Assembly: GCA_026018925.1 (NCBI GenBank) | Contig: JAKSZU010000006.1 | Coordinates: 190,909,449-190,973,448, forward strand | Length of the DNA: 64,000 bases | Source: Tupaia tana | Lineage: Eukaryota; Chordata; Mammalia; Scandentia; Tupaiidae | Reading direction: 5' to 3' | Shown here: piece after piece, positions 53,391 through 63,801 of the stretch | Numbering within the stretch: the first letter of the stretch is position 1 | Layout of the letters: each line of letters starts with the position of its first letter | Notes under the pieces: model-generated | What the model was told of the DNA's origin: nothing | Databases searched by the model: none | What the model saw: the letters and a program-made list of their open reading frames with translations, nothing else | Made by a program: the position numbers and the translations under genes

Positions 53391-53885
53391 TTATTTTCCT
53401 ATATATTTTTTTAGTTTGTTCTTAAGTGTACTTTCTTTTTTTCTTTTTTTATACATTCAATTACCTTTTTTAGATTAAAAAGTGAATATTTCACTATGTG
53501 AACATTTCTCCCTAGTCCAGTTGGTTAAACTATAAAATATCTTCAACAGATAGTACCACATTTCTTTGTCTCATTAATGCTTTGCCTCCCTATTTTTCTT
53601 CTAAATGTCCTTCCTCCGGTCCTACTCTTCCACACACACACTATATCTGATATTTACACTCATTTATTGTGTTTGTGTTTCCTTTAGTCAATCAGTTTCA
53701 GTCATAGAGCGCGGACACTTGGTATATATTAAGTGGGGACAATTTTTAATTGGAAAAGTGCTTGCACATCAATGTTTTTTACAGCACTATTCACAATTGT
53801 TAAGACATGGAACTAACCCAAATGTGCCCAAACAGATGAATGGATTGACAAACTGGCACATAGACTCTATGGAATACTATTCAGC

Positions 53886-53921
<36 letters not shown>

Positions 53922-54029
53922 CTGGCATTTGACAGAAAGTGGAAGAATATGGAAGATTTACTGCTGAGTAAGGAAAGCCAGGATATGAAGGAGAGACATT
54001 ATATGTCCCCACTTAATTTATTTTCCTAT
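53391..54029 (-). mobile_element. Twin-primed LINE-1 with internal inversion, 12-bp TSD
   Basis: Flanking repeats TTATTTTCCTAT lie at 53391-53402 and 54018-54029. From 53432 to 53740 the sequence is antisense L1 3' UTR (TTTTATACATTCAATTACC to TAAGTGGGGAC). At 53741 it switches to sense ORF2 end and 3' UTR (AGCACTATTCACAATTGTTA, GGAATACTATTCAGCCATAA) and ends at GTCCCCACTTAA (54005-54016), the same 12 bases as the other breakpoint (53729-53740). The ORF2 remnant includes MEYYSAI followed by a 31-A run read as lysines. It is dead. Confidence 0.92.
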
Positions 54030-54570
54030 CTTAAAAGAACACAGCCATCACAAGAGTTCAAGGTTAATGGTTCTTTAACACAAGTTAATTAAAAGAAACT
54101 AGTATATCAATTTGAAAATGCATTGAGACATCAGCCATTTTATACTAAGAAATGATCAACATATAGCAGATATATTCCATACACAGATGGGAATGTAAGG
54201 TGTGTGCTAACAAAAGGGCTTTTTGCACTCCAAAATGAAGTTAAAGTTATGGAGGTAGACCTATGGAAGTGGTTTGAAAAGAACCTAGTTTAGGTAGAGG
54301 TAGAGAAAGAAACATTTCCGAGCAAGATCCAGTTTTCTCTATTTCTGTGAGATGACTCAAAATCAAGTTTGCCTCATCACTTTTATTTTTATTTTTATTT
54401 TAAGAGATCTGTCTTTTCCTATCAAGTGCAAATAACTAATTTCCCACCTGAGAGTCTAAGGGGTCTTTGTAAATATTAAGCAGTTCACGATGCATCTCTC
54501 TATACTTTTTCATCACATTTCATCTGGCATTCTATTCTCTTATGGATTTCCAGCTCTATTCTATACCATC
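54030..54570. other. Unassigned AT-rich stretch
   Basis: No repeat family or exon was recognised. A (TTTTA)n-like patch lies at 54380-54402. Confidence 0.35.
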
Positions 54571-54584
54571 ATTTTTTTTTTTGT

Positions 54585-54864
54585 TTGAGAGAGAGAGGTT
54601 TTTTTTTTTTTGCTATATGGCATGTTGTGTGCTTGCCAGAGAGACAGAGAGAACCACAGAAAGCAAGAAATCCTCCCTGCTCTCAGGGGGTAATAACCAT
54701 GCTACAATTCCTTTTCTTCTATTCTCTTGGGATTTTAGGTATGCACACACACACACACACCAGGTGTGAGTTTCAAGCTGCCAGGTCTGGGACTCAAACT
54801 GCAGTACGCCACGTGGGAATGTGGGAATCCAGTACCCCAACTACTATGCCATCTGCTGACCCCA
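54585..54864 (-). mobile_element. Type 1 SINE with small internal CA array
   Basis: GAGAGGTTTTTTTTTTTTGC tail side, body CATGCTACAATTCCTTTTCT, CA array at 54742-54760 and head ACGTGGGAATGTGGGAATCC to CTGCTGACCCC. The head contains a duplicated GTGGGAAT. Confidence 0.88.
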
Positions 54865-55231
54865 TTTATAGGTTTTTTTTTGTATCATCTTTCCTTGAGT
54901 CCAACTCTGTGATCTCAAATCTGAGAACTCTTCAAATAACTCTCTGTAATGGATGCATACTGAATTCCTGTTTCTGTAACCCTCCAAACTCTGTCTCATT
55001 TCTGGATCTTTGCATTTCTTACATCCTCTGCAAACCCTTTTCTTCTGGGTTATGTGTATCACTCTATGCTTAGATAAAATTAACCAAGAGGCTTTTTCTT
55101 AATGATATTCACATAATCAATCTGTACCACTTTATACAGTTTAGTTTCTTCATAACATTTGCCATGATGTGATTTATATCTATAATCTCTTTCCTCCACT
55201 TTTTCAAAGTTTTTTGAACTTTCTCTGTCTC

Positions 55232-55552
55232 TGTCTTAGTCAGGACTACTGTAATGAAATGTCTTTGTCTGGGTGGCTTAAACCACAAACATTTATTTCT
55301 CACAATCTGGAGACAAAAGACCAAGGTCAAGGTACTAGATGATTCAGTCTGGTGAATGCCCACTTCCTGGCTTGCAGGTGGCCACTTTCTCACTGTGTCT
55401 TCTCATGTTCTTCTGTGTCTTATAACTAATTGTATTTACACTGGTTACATCCTCATGGCCCTCGTAACTGTCTCTAAAGTCTCCATCACATTGAGGATTA
55501 GGACTTCAATATAAGATATTTAGAGGACACAAACATTCAATCCACAGCAGTT
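55232..55552 (-). mobile_element. MLT1-type (ERVL-MaLR) solo LTR
   Basis: On the plus strand GTCTTAGTCAGGACTACTGT, CTGGGTGGCTTAAACCACAA, CAAGGTCAAGGTACTAGATG, CTTCCTGGCTTGCAGGTGGC, GTGTCTTCTCATGTTCTTCT and GGATTAGGACTTCAATATAA lie in order, matching the antisense of an MLT1-type LTR. Confidence 0.82.
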
Positions 55553-55554
55553 TT

Positions 55555-55632
55555 GCTCACTGTTTTATTCCCACTGTCTAGAACAATACTTGAAACAGCA
55601 TATGGGCAACAAATATTAATGGAATAACAAAT
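55555..55632 (-). mobile_element. L2 3' end fragment
   Basis: TTATTCCCACTGTCTAGAAC, AATACTTGAAACAGCATATG then CAACAAATATTAATGGAATA is the usual antisense L2 terminus. Confidence 0.5.
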
Positions 55633-55907
55633 ATAAGGTACTTTCATTTGGAACCAATGCTCTGATTTTAAAGTTAGATTCAATTGCATCATCTCATTTG
55701 TTTGAAGATTCTATTCTCAGTATCTCCAAACTTCAAGTGGTTTTTATGATTTACCTCTAGTTATCAATCCTGGGAGAATGCCATGCTAGATTTTGAGTCA
55801 TAAAGTAGGAATTGTTTTTTAAGAAAACGTGATGATTGACAACATCCCTCTGCACACCATTCTGAAACAAGCTGGAGTATAATACATTGCAAATATATTT
55901 GAAACAT

Positions 55908-56095
55908 ACAGTGGCAAAGTAGTAAAGTAAAACACTTTGTGAGACTGATCCACACAGGTTTACCACTAAAAACCTCCCTGAGTATTCCAGGCATGTATGT
56001 GCCCATGATCCAGGGCTGGCTGAGGACAGATTTGGGCATAAAGACCTTGTTGAGTGTACTGTCTTTATCTCTCTCATTCATAGATGAAAACTGAA
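55908..56095 (+). mobile_element. Type 3 SINE
   Basis: ACAGTGGCAAAGTAGTAAAG, GTTTACCACTAAAAACCTCC, GTATTCCAGGCATGTATGTG, GGCATAAAGACCTTGTTGAG and CTGTCTTTATCTCTCTCATT. Confidence 0.72.
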
Positions 56096-56351
56096 AGTGA
56101 AAGGTAATCTATAGATATATGTGCTCCATCCCTGTCATCTCTCTTTCCCACAAGCTGTGCATTTTGTATAGATAATTTGGTATGACTTAATTTTTAGATC
56201 ATTATTTATCAATTTCTGGTGTTTTTGCATGGTTGTATCCACAATGAATAAAGCAAGACCTCTCAAAAATAAGGTATCTTTACATTCACCATCTTGCTTA
56301 ACAGTAGGTATGTGTATATATACATTTATATGTGTGTGTTTATATGTACAT

Positions 56352-56372
56352 ACACACACACATACATATGTA

Positions 56373-56432
<60 letters not shown>
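56352..56432. repeat. (CA)n, (GT)n and (TA)n compound microsatellite
   Basis: ACACACACAC at 56352-56361, GT units at 56374-56397 and TA units at 56397-56432. The CA and GT arms are complementary, with CATACATATGTATG between them, so the DNA could form a hairpin. Confidence 0.9.
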
Positions 56433-56435
<3 letters not shown>

Positions 56436-56539
56436 AGTATTTGTAATACATGTAATACATTGAAGTCATTAGAGAACTATTCAGGATTACATTTGTTTTT
56501 TTGCTTCTATATTGTGATGTACAAAAATAAAAATTCATA

Positions 56540-56754
56540 AAGAAATTCTATTTATTTTTTAAGATTTATTTATTTATTTAATTCCATTGTCATTATTATT
56601 TTTAAATTTGACCAGAGACAGACAGAGGGAGAGAAATAAAGGGAAAGTGAGAAAGCAAGCTGCCAAGTCCTGGACTCGAACCATGGACTGCCATGTGAGA
56701 ATCTAGTGCCTTTAACCACCACACCACCTGCTGGCCCCAAGAAATGCTAGTTTA
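56540..56754 (-). mobile_element. Type 2 SINE with TSD
   Basis: The element (about 56555-56738) is flanked by AAGAAATTCTATTTA and AAGAAATGCTAGTTTA. Head CCTGGACTCGAACCATGGAC to CACCTGCTGGCCCC is well kept. Confidence 0.92.
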
Positions 56755-56759
56755 GTACA

Positions 56760-57450
56760 CATCATACAGTCATAATCCACAGTATAAAATACAAAATTAT
56801 AAACTCTCTTTCTTGCTGAAAAAGGAAAATATCAGCTAAAAATATGTCTTCCTTTTAAAACAGAATGAACAATAAATGAAGGAAAACTATAATGCAGATC
56901 ACATAGAATTTAAAGTGCATTTAAAAATCAACTATGGTGCTTTAAAGGTATGCAGAAAAGAAAACTAAATCTACAAGTTTCAAACTAAACAATAAGCTTT
57001 AGATAACTGAAAATCAAATTTAAACAAAGATCTCAAGTAAGACTAAATTAATTATACTTTGTTCCCTATCAAAAGTGACAGATTTTTCTATTATATTTTC
57101 CTGGCATTGAATGAAATAAGAAAAAAAGTCTCTTATTGTCACATTGTTTTATTTCAAAGTCTTTATATGCATCTAAATTACACCTCTGTATTTATATAGA
57201 AGTCAAAGTTTGAATAACATATGTGAGTTAATTATGGAACAATGTTTAAAAAAATCTCTGCTAGCTGGGAGATGAAATATACTTAATTTTAATCTCTTCA
57301 GAAATGATTAAACTTGGCAAACTTTTATGATTTCAAAACTTTATTGTCATTATTATTTCTCTTTCATATCATAGATTATTTTTTTCTTTCTAAAATCTAT
57401 ATATCCCACACAGAGATTTGCATTTTTGAACTGATTATTTCTTTTGTTTT
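56760..57450. other. AT-rich stretch without recognised features
   Basis: No repeat, exon or structural motif was recognised. Confidence 0.4.
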
Positions 57451-57459
57451 TTCTTCTTT

Positions 57460-57715
57460 TTTGTTTTTATATTTTTTTCACAGGGTGCATGCACTCACCA
57501 GAAAGGAACAGAGAGAGACAGAGAGGGAAGTGAGAAATCTCCCCCAGAGGGGATGGTCATGATGCAATCCCTTCTCCTCCATTCTCCTTTTGGGATTTTG
57601 GGAACATATGTGTATGCACTGGGTGTGATTTCCAAGCCATCATGACCAACCAAGTCTCAAACTGGTTCACCACGTGAGAGTTCTGCTTCTTAACCACCAT
57701 GCCATCTGCAGGCCA
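57460..57715 (-). mobile_element. Type 1 SINE, minus strand
   Basis: TTTTTATATTTTTTTCACAG tail side, CCAGAGGGGATGGTCATGAT body, and head GTTCACCACGTGAGAGTTCT to CATCTGCAGGCC. The B-box region is rearranged (ATCATGACCAACCAAGTCTC). Confidence 0.86.
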
Positions 57716-58270
57716 CAGGACAGGTTATTTCAACTTGCACTCTCCTTTGTGCAAAAGTGACCACCAAACTGAAATAAAAGGGGTTCTGACAATTTTGAAT
57801 TCTAAATACAACATCTCACACACTATAAATTTACTATGTAAATTTATAGGTTGCTTGATATTGAGTTCCATTTTGGTAGAAGGGAGGAAGCAAAAAATGT
57901 ATTACTTTACTGTAATAATGGATGTGATTTTATAATATGCAATATTTTATCCATAGTTACTGGAGATATGATACAACCATAAAAGAAATGTAATAACTGT
58001 TGATAGAAAGGAAATAAGTATTTGCATTATAATATAAAGAAGTTCTATGACAGAAGTGATTTTGAGGTTTGTACAAAGATGTCCTGAAATGTAATTTGAG
58101 CTTTAAAGAATGATTAAAAGTTAGATAGTAACCCTATCAGAACAACATTTGCAAAGCCTTCAGATGTTAAGGTATATTTGGTGACTAAGAAAATAAATCA
58201 GAATGGCCGGGATACAGTATTTGAATTGTGGCCCATGTTAATTTTCTTTCCTTTTTGACATCTAGAAATA

Positions 58271-58305
58271 ACCCCATTCTGATTAAAGTTCTCTCTCTCT
58301 CTCTT

Positions 58306-58342
<37 letters not shown>
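58271..58342. repeat. (CT)n microsatellite
   Basis: About 70 bp of CT with three TTCTTT interruptions abuts the tail side of the following minus-strand SINE. It lies where that SINE's poly-A tail would be. Confidence 0.92.
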
Positions 58343-58344
<2 letters not shown>

Positions 58345-58485
58345 AAGGTGTCTGCCATAGGGCATGTGTGCTTGCCAGAGAGGAGAAAGATAGAGAGAGA
58401 CAGTGAGAGGTAAAGTAAGAAATCACCCCAGAGGGGATGAGTATGCTGCAATCCCTTCTCTACCATTCTCCTCCAGGGGTTTTGG

Positions 58486-58523
<38 letters not shown>

Positions 58524-58618
58524 CTGGCATGATTTTCAAGTCACCAGGTCCAGGGGTTTGCACCTAGTTCAGTCATGTAGGAATCCAGTGCCTTAACCAT
58601 TACACCATCTATTGGCCC
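58343..58618 (-). mobile_element. Type 1 SINE, older, internal CA array
   Basis: TTAAGGTGTCTGCCATAGGG, body GATGAGTATGCTGCAATCCC, a CA array of about 17 units (58487-58520) and head CAGTCATGTAGGAATCCAGT to CATCTATTGGCCC. Confidence 0.88.
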
Positions 58619-58894
58619 TGAGATCTGTGTTCTTACTGGAGGCCATGGCATATGTAGTAGAAGGCTGAATCTAGTTATTTCCTAACCATCAATCAAATAA
58701 ATGACATTATGCTATATAGCTTGAATATGTTTTAAATATTAATACTTTGGAGTTTAAAGCCATCAATAAGCTAAAAAATCATCCTTTAAAACTGAGAATA
58801 ATAGAACAAAGAGGCTAATATATGGAAGTGAGGTGCAGAAGTGTTCAGAGTATGTTATCTGGACTGATATAGTTTTGACAGCCTTTATTAGTTT

Positions 58895-59132
58895 CTTTTT
58901 TTCTTTTTTTAATTTGCTAGGAGACACACAAACTCACTAGAGAGAGATAGAGAGAGAGAGAAATTGAGAAAGCTGCAATCCCTTGTTCTGCATTTTTCCC
59001 TCCTTTGAGGATATTAAGCATGCACACACACATGCCCAGCATGTTTTCCAAGCCATTAGGGCAGGGTTTGAACTGTGCAGTTGTCCATATGGGTTCCAGT
59101 GACCTTCAACATCACAATTATTGAATGGCCCA
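58895..59132 (-). mobile_element. Type 1 SINE, older variant
   Basis: TTTTAATTTGCTAGGAGACA, GAGAGAGATAGAGAGAGAGA, CAAGCCATTAGGGCAGGGTT and head GTTGTCCATATGGGTTCCAG to ATTGAATGGCCC. Confidence 0.82.
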
Positions 59133-59147
59133 ATTGTTTTTTTTTTC

Positions 59148-59324
59148 TTTAAAATAATTACTTTACTTAATTTTATTCCTCCTTATAATTATTTTTTAAT
59201 TTGACCAGAAAGACAGAAAGAGAGAAGAAAAGTGAGAAAGCAATCTGTCAGGTCTGGGACTCAAACCACAGTCGGCCATGTGGGAGTTCAGTGCTTTAGC
59301 CACCTGGTCACTTGCCAACTCCCC
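59148..59324 (-). mobile_element. Type 2 SINE
   Basis: TTTAAAATAATTACTTTACT tail complement, TTTAATTTGACCAGAAAGAC, and head CAGTCGGCCATGTGGGAGTT to CACTTGCCAACTCCCC. It follows the preceding SINE in tandem. Confidence 0.88.
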
Positions 59325-59329
59325 AGGTG

Positions 59330-60188
59330 GTTTCTTTTAAAAATATATTACAAATAGGCATATGAACTTTCTATGAAAGTATAAATAAAAACAGCTATGT
59401 TGCAAAATTGAGAAAAAAATTATGTAAATTCAGCATTGTAACACAATTATTATTATTGTTTAGGTTAATAAATTTCAATTTTTCCCTATGCATGCTTAGA
59501 TAGATATGTGATATCTATATTACAGATATATGTGTGTGTGTGCTTATGGTTTTTTCTCACCATGTTGATGTGGAAGGAATATATCTATATGACTTTCTTT
59601 GACTCACCCCATCTCTTTATTTTAGGACCTCTAGTCTCCTAGAATCTTTTCCCATCTTGTTTGTTTTACCCAGAAAATGTCTCATATGTATTCATGAAAC
59701 AGACTTCTTTGCTACCATGCGACTTCTATCATTTTCTTTCTCTCCAATATTGACTCATAATTTTGATTCCTTCTGAGCCTGCCTATGCCACTGCTCTTTT
59801 CATTCCCTTGGCTCTGAAGCCTGCCTCAGGCACTAATAAAGCTGAGATGCTGCTGTGATACCTTCGGAATATACCTCCCCCAGGAACGATTCCCTCTCAC
59901 AAGTTAGACAGCATTTATTTCATATTCCAATGTGTAGTAATATTAACCCTGGGTGGAGAATGCCATGTCTTGATCATCACCTCTGCTGCCACGCTCTCTT
60001 AAAGGTCAAATTGTGTTTCTCAATGACTCACAGAGCATTTAGTAAATAATCCTGCTCTGTAATGGCAACCATCCACTCGGACTTGGGCATACATTTTTTT
60101 GAGAATAGGGTAGTTGATATTCTAAGGGACTTGTTCCCCCATGTAGGTAAATTCTTGATGGGCTCACAAAAACAGTGCTACTAGTAAT
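59330..60188. other. Unassigned stretch with AATAAAG motif
   Basis: GC content rises between 59620 and 60080. AATAAAGCTGAGATGCTG at 59835 could be a polyadenylation signal of an old LTR or retrocopy. Neither interpretation has further support, and the 64-residue frame at 59855-60049 shows no family features. Confidence 0.3.
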
Positions 60189-60190
60189 GC

Positions 60191-60403
60191 ACCAGATTTC
60201 AGTATTTTTTAAGAGTTATTTTATTTTATTTATTTATTTGTTTATTTATTTTAATTTGACTAGAGAAGGACAGAGTAGGTGAAAGAGAGAGAAAGCAAGA
60301 AAGCAAGCCGCCAGGTCCAGGACTCGAACCATGGTCAGCCATGTGGGAGTCCAGTGTCCTTAAACACCACTCCACCTGGCGGCCCCACAGGTTTCGGTAA
60401 TTT
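60191..60403 (-). mobile_element. Type 2 SINE with 18-bp TSD
   Basis: The element (about 60209-60385) is flanked by ACCAGATTTCAGTATTTT and CACAGGTTTCGGTAATTT. Head CCAGGACTCGAACCATGGTC to CACCTGGCGGCCCC is near consensus. Confidence 0.92.
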
Positions 60404-60885
60404 AATGTGTGTATAGAATAGATTTTCAATGTCAGTACTTGTTATATATCATTATAATCATATTACATTATCCTGATTGTCTTTTCTTAACATTGTATCA
60501 TTAACATCTTTCATGAGTCACATTTGAATGTAATGTTCATATTTTTAATAGTTTAGGATACTTATTTAGGAGAATTCAGTGAAAAAATATTGGTATCTGA
60601 TATCAGGGAATCTCTCTCCTGATATGGAAGCATCATTTTGTGGGTGTGGCAAAGGAAAATAATAATATACTAAATATTTTTATGTTACTATTCCCTGATG
60701 AAATCAGCCATGTCATAGTGTAGCTAAAACACAAGCCAGAATCTTTATTCATCTTAATATTAGACTACAACTTGAAATCCTAAGCTTTTGAATGATGACT
60801 CTTTAATATTCCTCATGTGCCTCTCTTCAAGTAAAACATGTTGTTTGAGTAGATCTTGCCTATGACCTTCTGCACAGCTTGTTCA
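60404..60885. other. AT-rich stretch without recognised features
   Basis: No repeat or exon recognised. A short inverted repeat TATCTGATATCAGGGAATCT / CTCCTGATATGG lies near 60592-60626. Confidence 0.35.
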
Positions 60886-60887
60886 TG

Positions 60888-60985
60888 TCAACAAATATTG
60901 ATTGAACTATACTACGCATCAATTGCTGTATTAGATGTTAGGGGTACAAAGGATGAGTAAGACTTGGTTCCTGCTCTAAGTCACA
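60888..60985 (+). mobile_element. L2 3' end fragment
   Basis: CAACAAATATTGATTGAACT, TGCTGTATTAGATGTTAGGG and GGTTCCTGCTCTAAGTCA follow the L2 terminal motif order. Confidence 0.6.
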
Positions 60986-62435
60986 TGGCTAGAGTTTTCT
61001 GTGGAAACTGCACATCCACATCTATCACCTCTATTGACTTTCCCTTAGACAAAGAAAAAGAAATCTAGGGGGGAAAAAGATGATAAAACCAAAGAGAATC
61101 AATTGAATATTCCTTGGGGAAGCGCACGTGAATAGGATGATCAAAAACAAACAAATAAACAAACAAAAAAACAGTAGCCTAAAATTTCACTTGTTCAATC
61201 TATAGAAAATTTTAATTTGATGCCTTTTTTTTAACAACCAAATCTAAAATATACACAATAAATGTCTTTTGGTAGATATATTCATATAAATGAATCAAAT
61301 AGATATATTTGGCTTAAGCTAAGAGAAACCTTTCAAACATATAAAAAGTTTTTAGATTTTTCAATTAATCAGGAGAACTTATTTAAAATCTTTGATTGAC
61401 TTGATATACAGTGCATTCTGGATGGGACAGTTTATTTTGTATGCTGCAATGATTACAGTGAATGGATGTAAAATAAATAATTTTTAAAACTTAAGCAACT
61501 AAATCTCTTTGGGGGTCAAAAACTAAGAGAAATCTCACTTTTACAGGATTTGTCAGCTCTCCAAACAAATGAACTCTATATTATTCTCTAGATTTCCTAC
61601 GTAACAGAAAGAGTAAGGATCTGCATTTTTAAAGCAGATTCCTTATGCCAATAAATCTAAATGTTTTCTCGTTATGTATATAAGACACCAATTTAAAACT
61701 ACAAAAAAATCCATTTAGTCAGCAAGGAACTCTTAGATGTATGTCATTGCAATACTGATATATTCACTAGAGGTAGGAAAATTAATTCTTGTTAAGATCA
61801 GCAAAGTCAAACTAAACAAATACAGCTTGTCAACTGACTAACTCCTCAGGGAGCCAATCTCTACTAGCTAGTGAATGTTATCAGAGATTAGCAAAGCCAT
61901 TGTCTGGAAAATGTGAACTTGTGGCTTCTTGTGTCTGAAGGGTACAGGAAATGCATGCAGATTTGACAAGAGAAAAAAGTTAGCTTGATGCTTTTTCTAA
62001 ATTTGTCTTACATACTACAAATATTACTTTATATAAATTAATATGTAACCTGAATGTTAATAAAATGGGAGTTCAAATAAACTGGAAAGTATTAATAAAT
62101 GAGTAGTAAAGTTATAAATAACAAATAATTGTTTGCATTATATCTGTTTCTTCTCATAATAGTATGGGTACATATGATAACTAAAATATAACAATGCATA
62201 AAACACCAATAGCAAGAATTGTATCAGAAATATTACTTCTATTAACACAATAAATATCTTAATCTGATATATTTTTATTTCTTCTAGGAGAAAATATTAA
62301 CAGTTCAATTATAGAAATCAGAAACTATAATCTTTATCTAATTTTTTGAGAGAATATGGAAAATATAAAGATCTTTATGTAGCCCTCCAGAGCTTCAATC
62401 TTCCTGTCACTTGTCACAGGCCATTCTCCCCCTGT
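60986..62435. other. SINE-free AT-rich stretch
   Basis: About 1.4 kb with no recognised repeat except an (AAAC)n patch at 61144-61170. No coding frame stands out. Confidence 0.4.
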
Positions 62436-62439
62436 TAGG

Positions 62440-62662
62440 CCATTGGTTTTCTCTTGTCCACCTCAATGTCTTGCTATCATTCTCTCTTAATCCTCTCCTC
62501 TTTTTCCCCAGGCAAAGCTGTGTCAGAACACTCTTTCCTGAAAGATATTTTCTTATCTGTCTCTCCTGAGACTACAAACTTCTGAGGTCTTGACTTGCAT
62601 CATATAACTTCATTATCCCACTCCTAAACAGAGTAAGCACTCAGTGTTGATTCTTTGTTTAA
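62440..62662 (-). mobile_element. L2 3' region relic
   Basis: CCTGAGACTACAAACTTCTG, CACTCCTAAACAGAGTAAGC and ACTCAGTGTTGATTCTTTGT match the antisense L2 3' end, with a CT-rich segment before it as in L2. Confidence 0.55.
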
Positions 62663-62664
62663 TT

Positions 62665-63715
62665 AATAAACCCAAAATTTGCAAGTATATATCTGTATTG
62701 ATTTTCGTGCAGCACAACAATTCTAAATTAATAACTGAGTCATATTTTCCTGCAACAAATCAGCCCAAAACAGTAATGCTTGCATGCACGTACATATACA
62801 CTAAGCTAATTTTAGTCATAGCACTTTGAAGACTTGGACATGAATCTGGGAAACAAAAGCTAAAAAGCGTTCCCCTATCATTTCTTCCTGACTTGGTTTT
62901 ATCTGTATAGACAGTGAGAAAACATATCTAAGCTAATCTAGGTATTCCCTTATAATTATCTACTGGTAAAAAATAATATTCAAATGAAACTTTAACCCAA
63001 AGAATTTACCTTGTGCAGCTAATGCTTTGAATATCTCCTTTGGTAAAACTTAAGTAAATTTCTCTCTTAACTTTCTATTTTTTCACATTTTCAGAACCAA
63101 GTTATACTATCCAAGACCACCCAACCATGGCTACCTTCCTACCTCTTAACCAATTTGCCAGTCTTTATGGAAATAAAAATAGTTCCAAAAACTGAGAATT
63201 TTAAATACTGAAAACATGAATTTGGGGGAATAAAGACCTCATTATTCCCATATGAAATGATAACATCAACAAAGCCCCTGAAATCCATGAAGAAATTGAC
63301 TGAAATAAACATTAAAGGAAATAGCAATGGAAAAAAATATTTATGAGAGCACAAACATGAGATTCATAATTACACTGAAAGTCAAATTGGGAACTAAGGA
63401 CAAAGGATGGAGAATATTATGTGTGCATGAATGTGTTCCTTATTCTGACTCTTTATTTACATTGTCTATACAAAGAATTTCCACAAAGTTCATTGAAAAA
63501 TACATAAAAAATACTATGCATGCATTTCAATATTTTCACCAAAATAAATTCATATTTACTTCCATTTTTTTCACAAACTTTTTTTCTCACAAGTTTTTTG
63601 AAGTTTCCTTGTGTTTAAATGTAATTCAGTAAATATTAATTTAGTATAAACTACATCCTATGTTAGGTCCCAGATGAAAAGAAATTTTGACATTCCTGCT
63701 TTAAGCTGCTTGCAA
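62665..63715. other. SINE-free AT-rich stretch
   Basis: No repeat family was recognised. Frames at 63139-63632 on both strands have no family features. Confidence 0.4.
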
Positions 63716-63717
63716 TG

Positions 63718-63801
63718 TATTAAGGTGTTGGAAAAGTCGTGACACATTTTTGCATAGAAAACATAGAAAAAAAAAACATCATGACTTTTCCAAACCCAAT
63801 A
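63718..63801. mobile_element. Mariner-type palindromic MITE, copy 3
   Basis: An 80-bp palindrome at 63720-63799 has arms TTGGAAAAGTCGTGACACAT and ATCATGACTTTTCCAAACCC, flanked by TA at 63718-63719 and 63800-63801. The loop is A-rich. Its ends read TTAAGGTGTTGGAAAAG and TTGGGTTTGGAAAAG. Confidence 0.83.

Noticed and set aside
53605-53967. A 120-residue plus-strand frame as an intact L1 protein
   Set aside because: It crosses the inversion junction of a twin-primed L1; only a short C-terminal ORF2-like piece is real.
58185-58517. A 110-residue minus-strand frame with alternating V/C and R/E tracts
   Set aside because: It is a translation of the CA array, the SINE body and the CT array.
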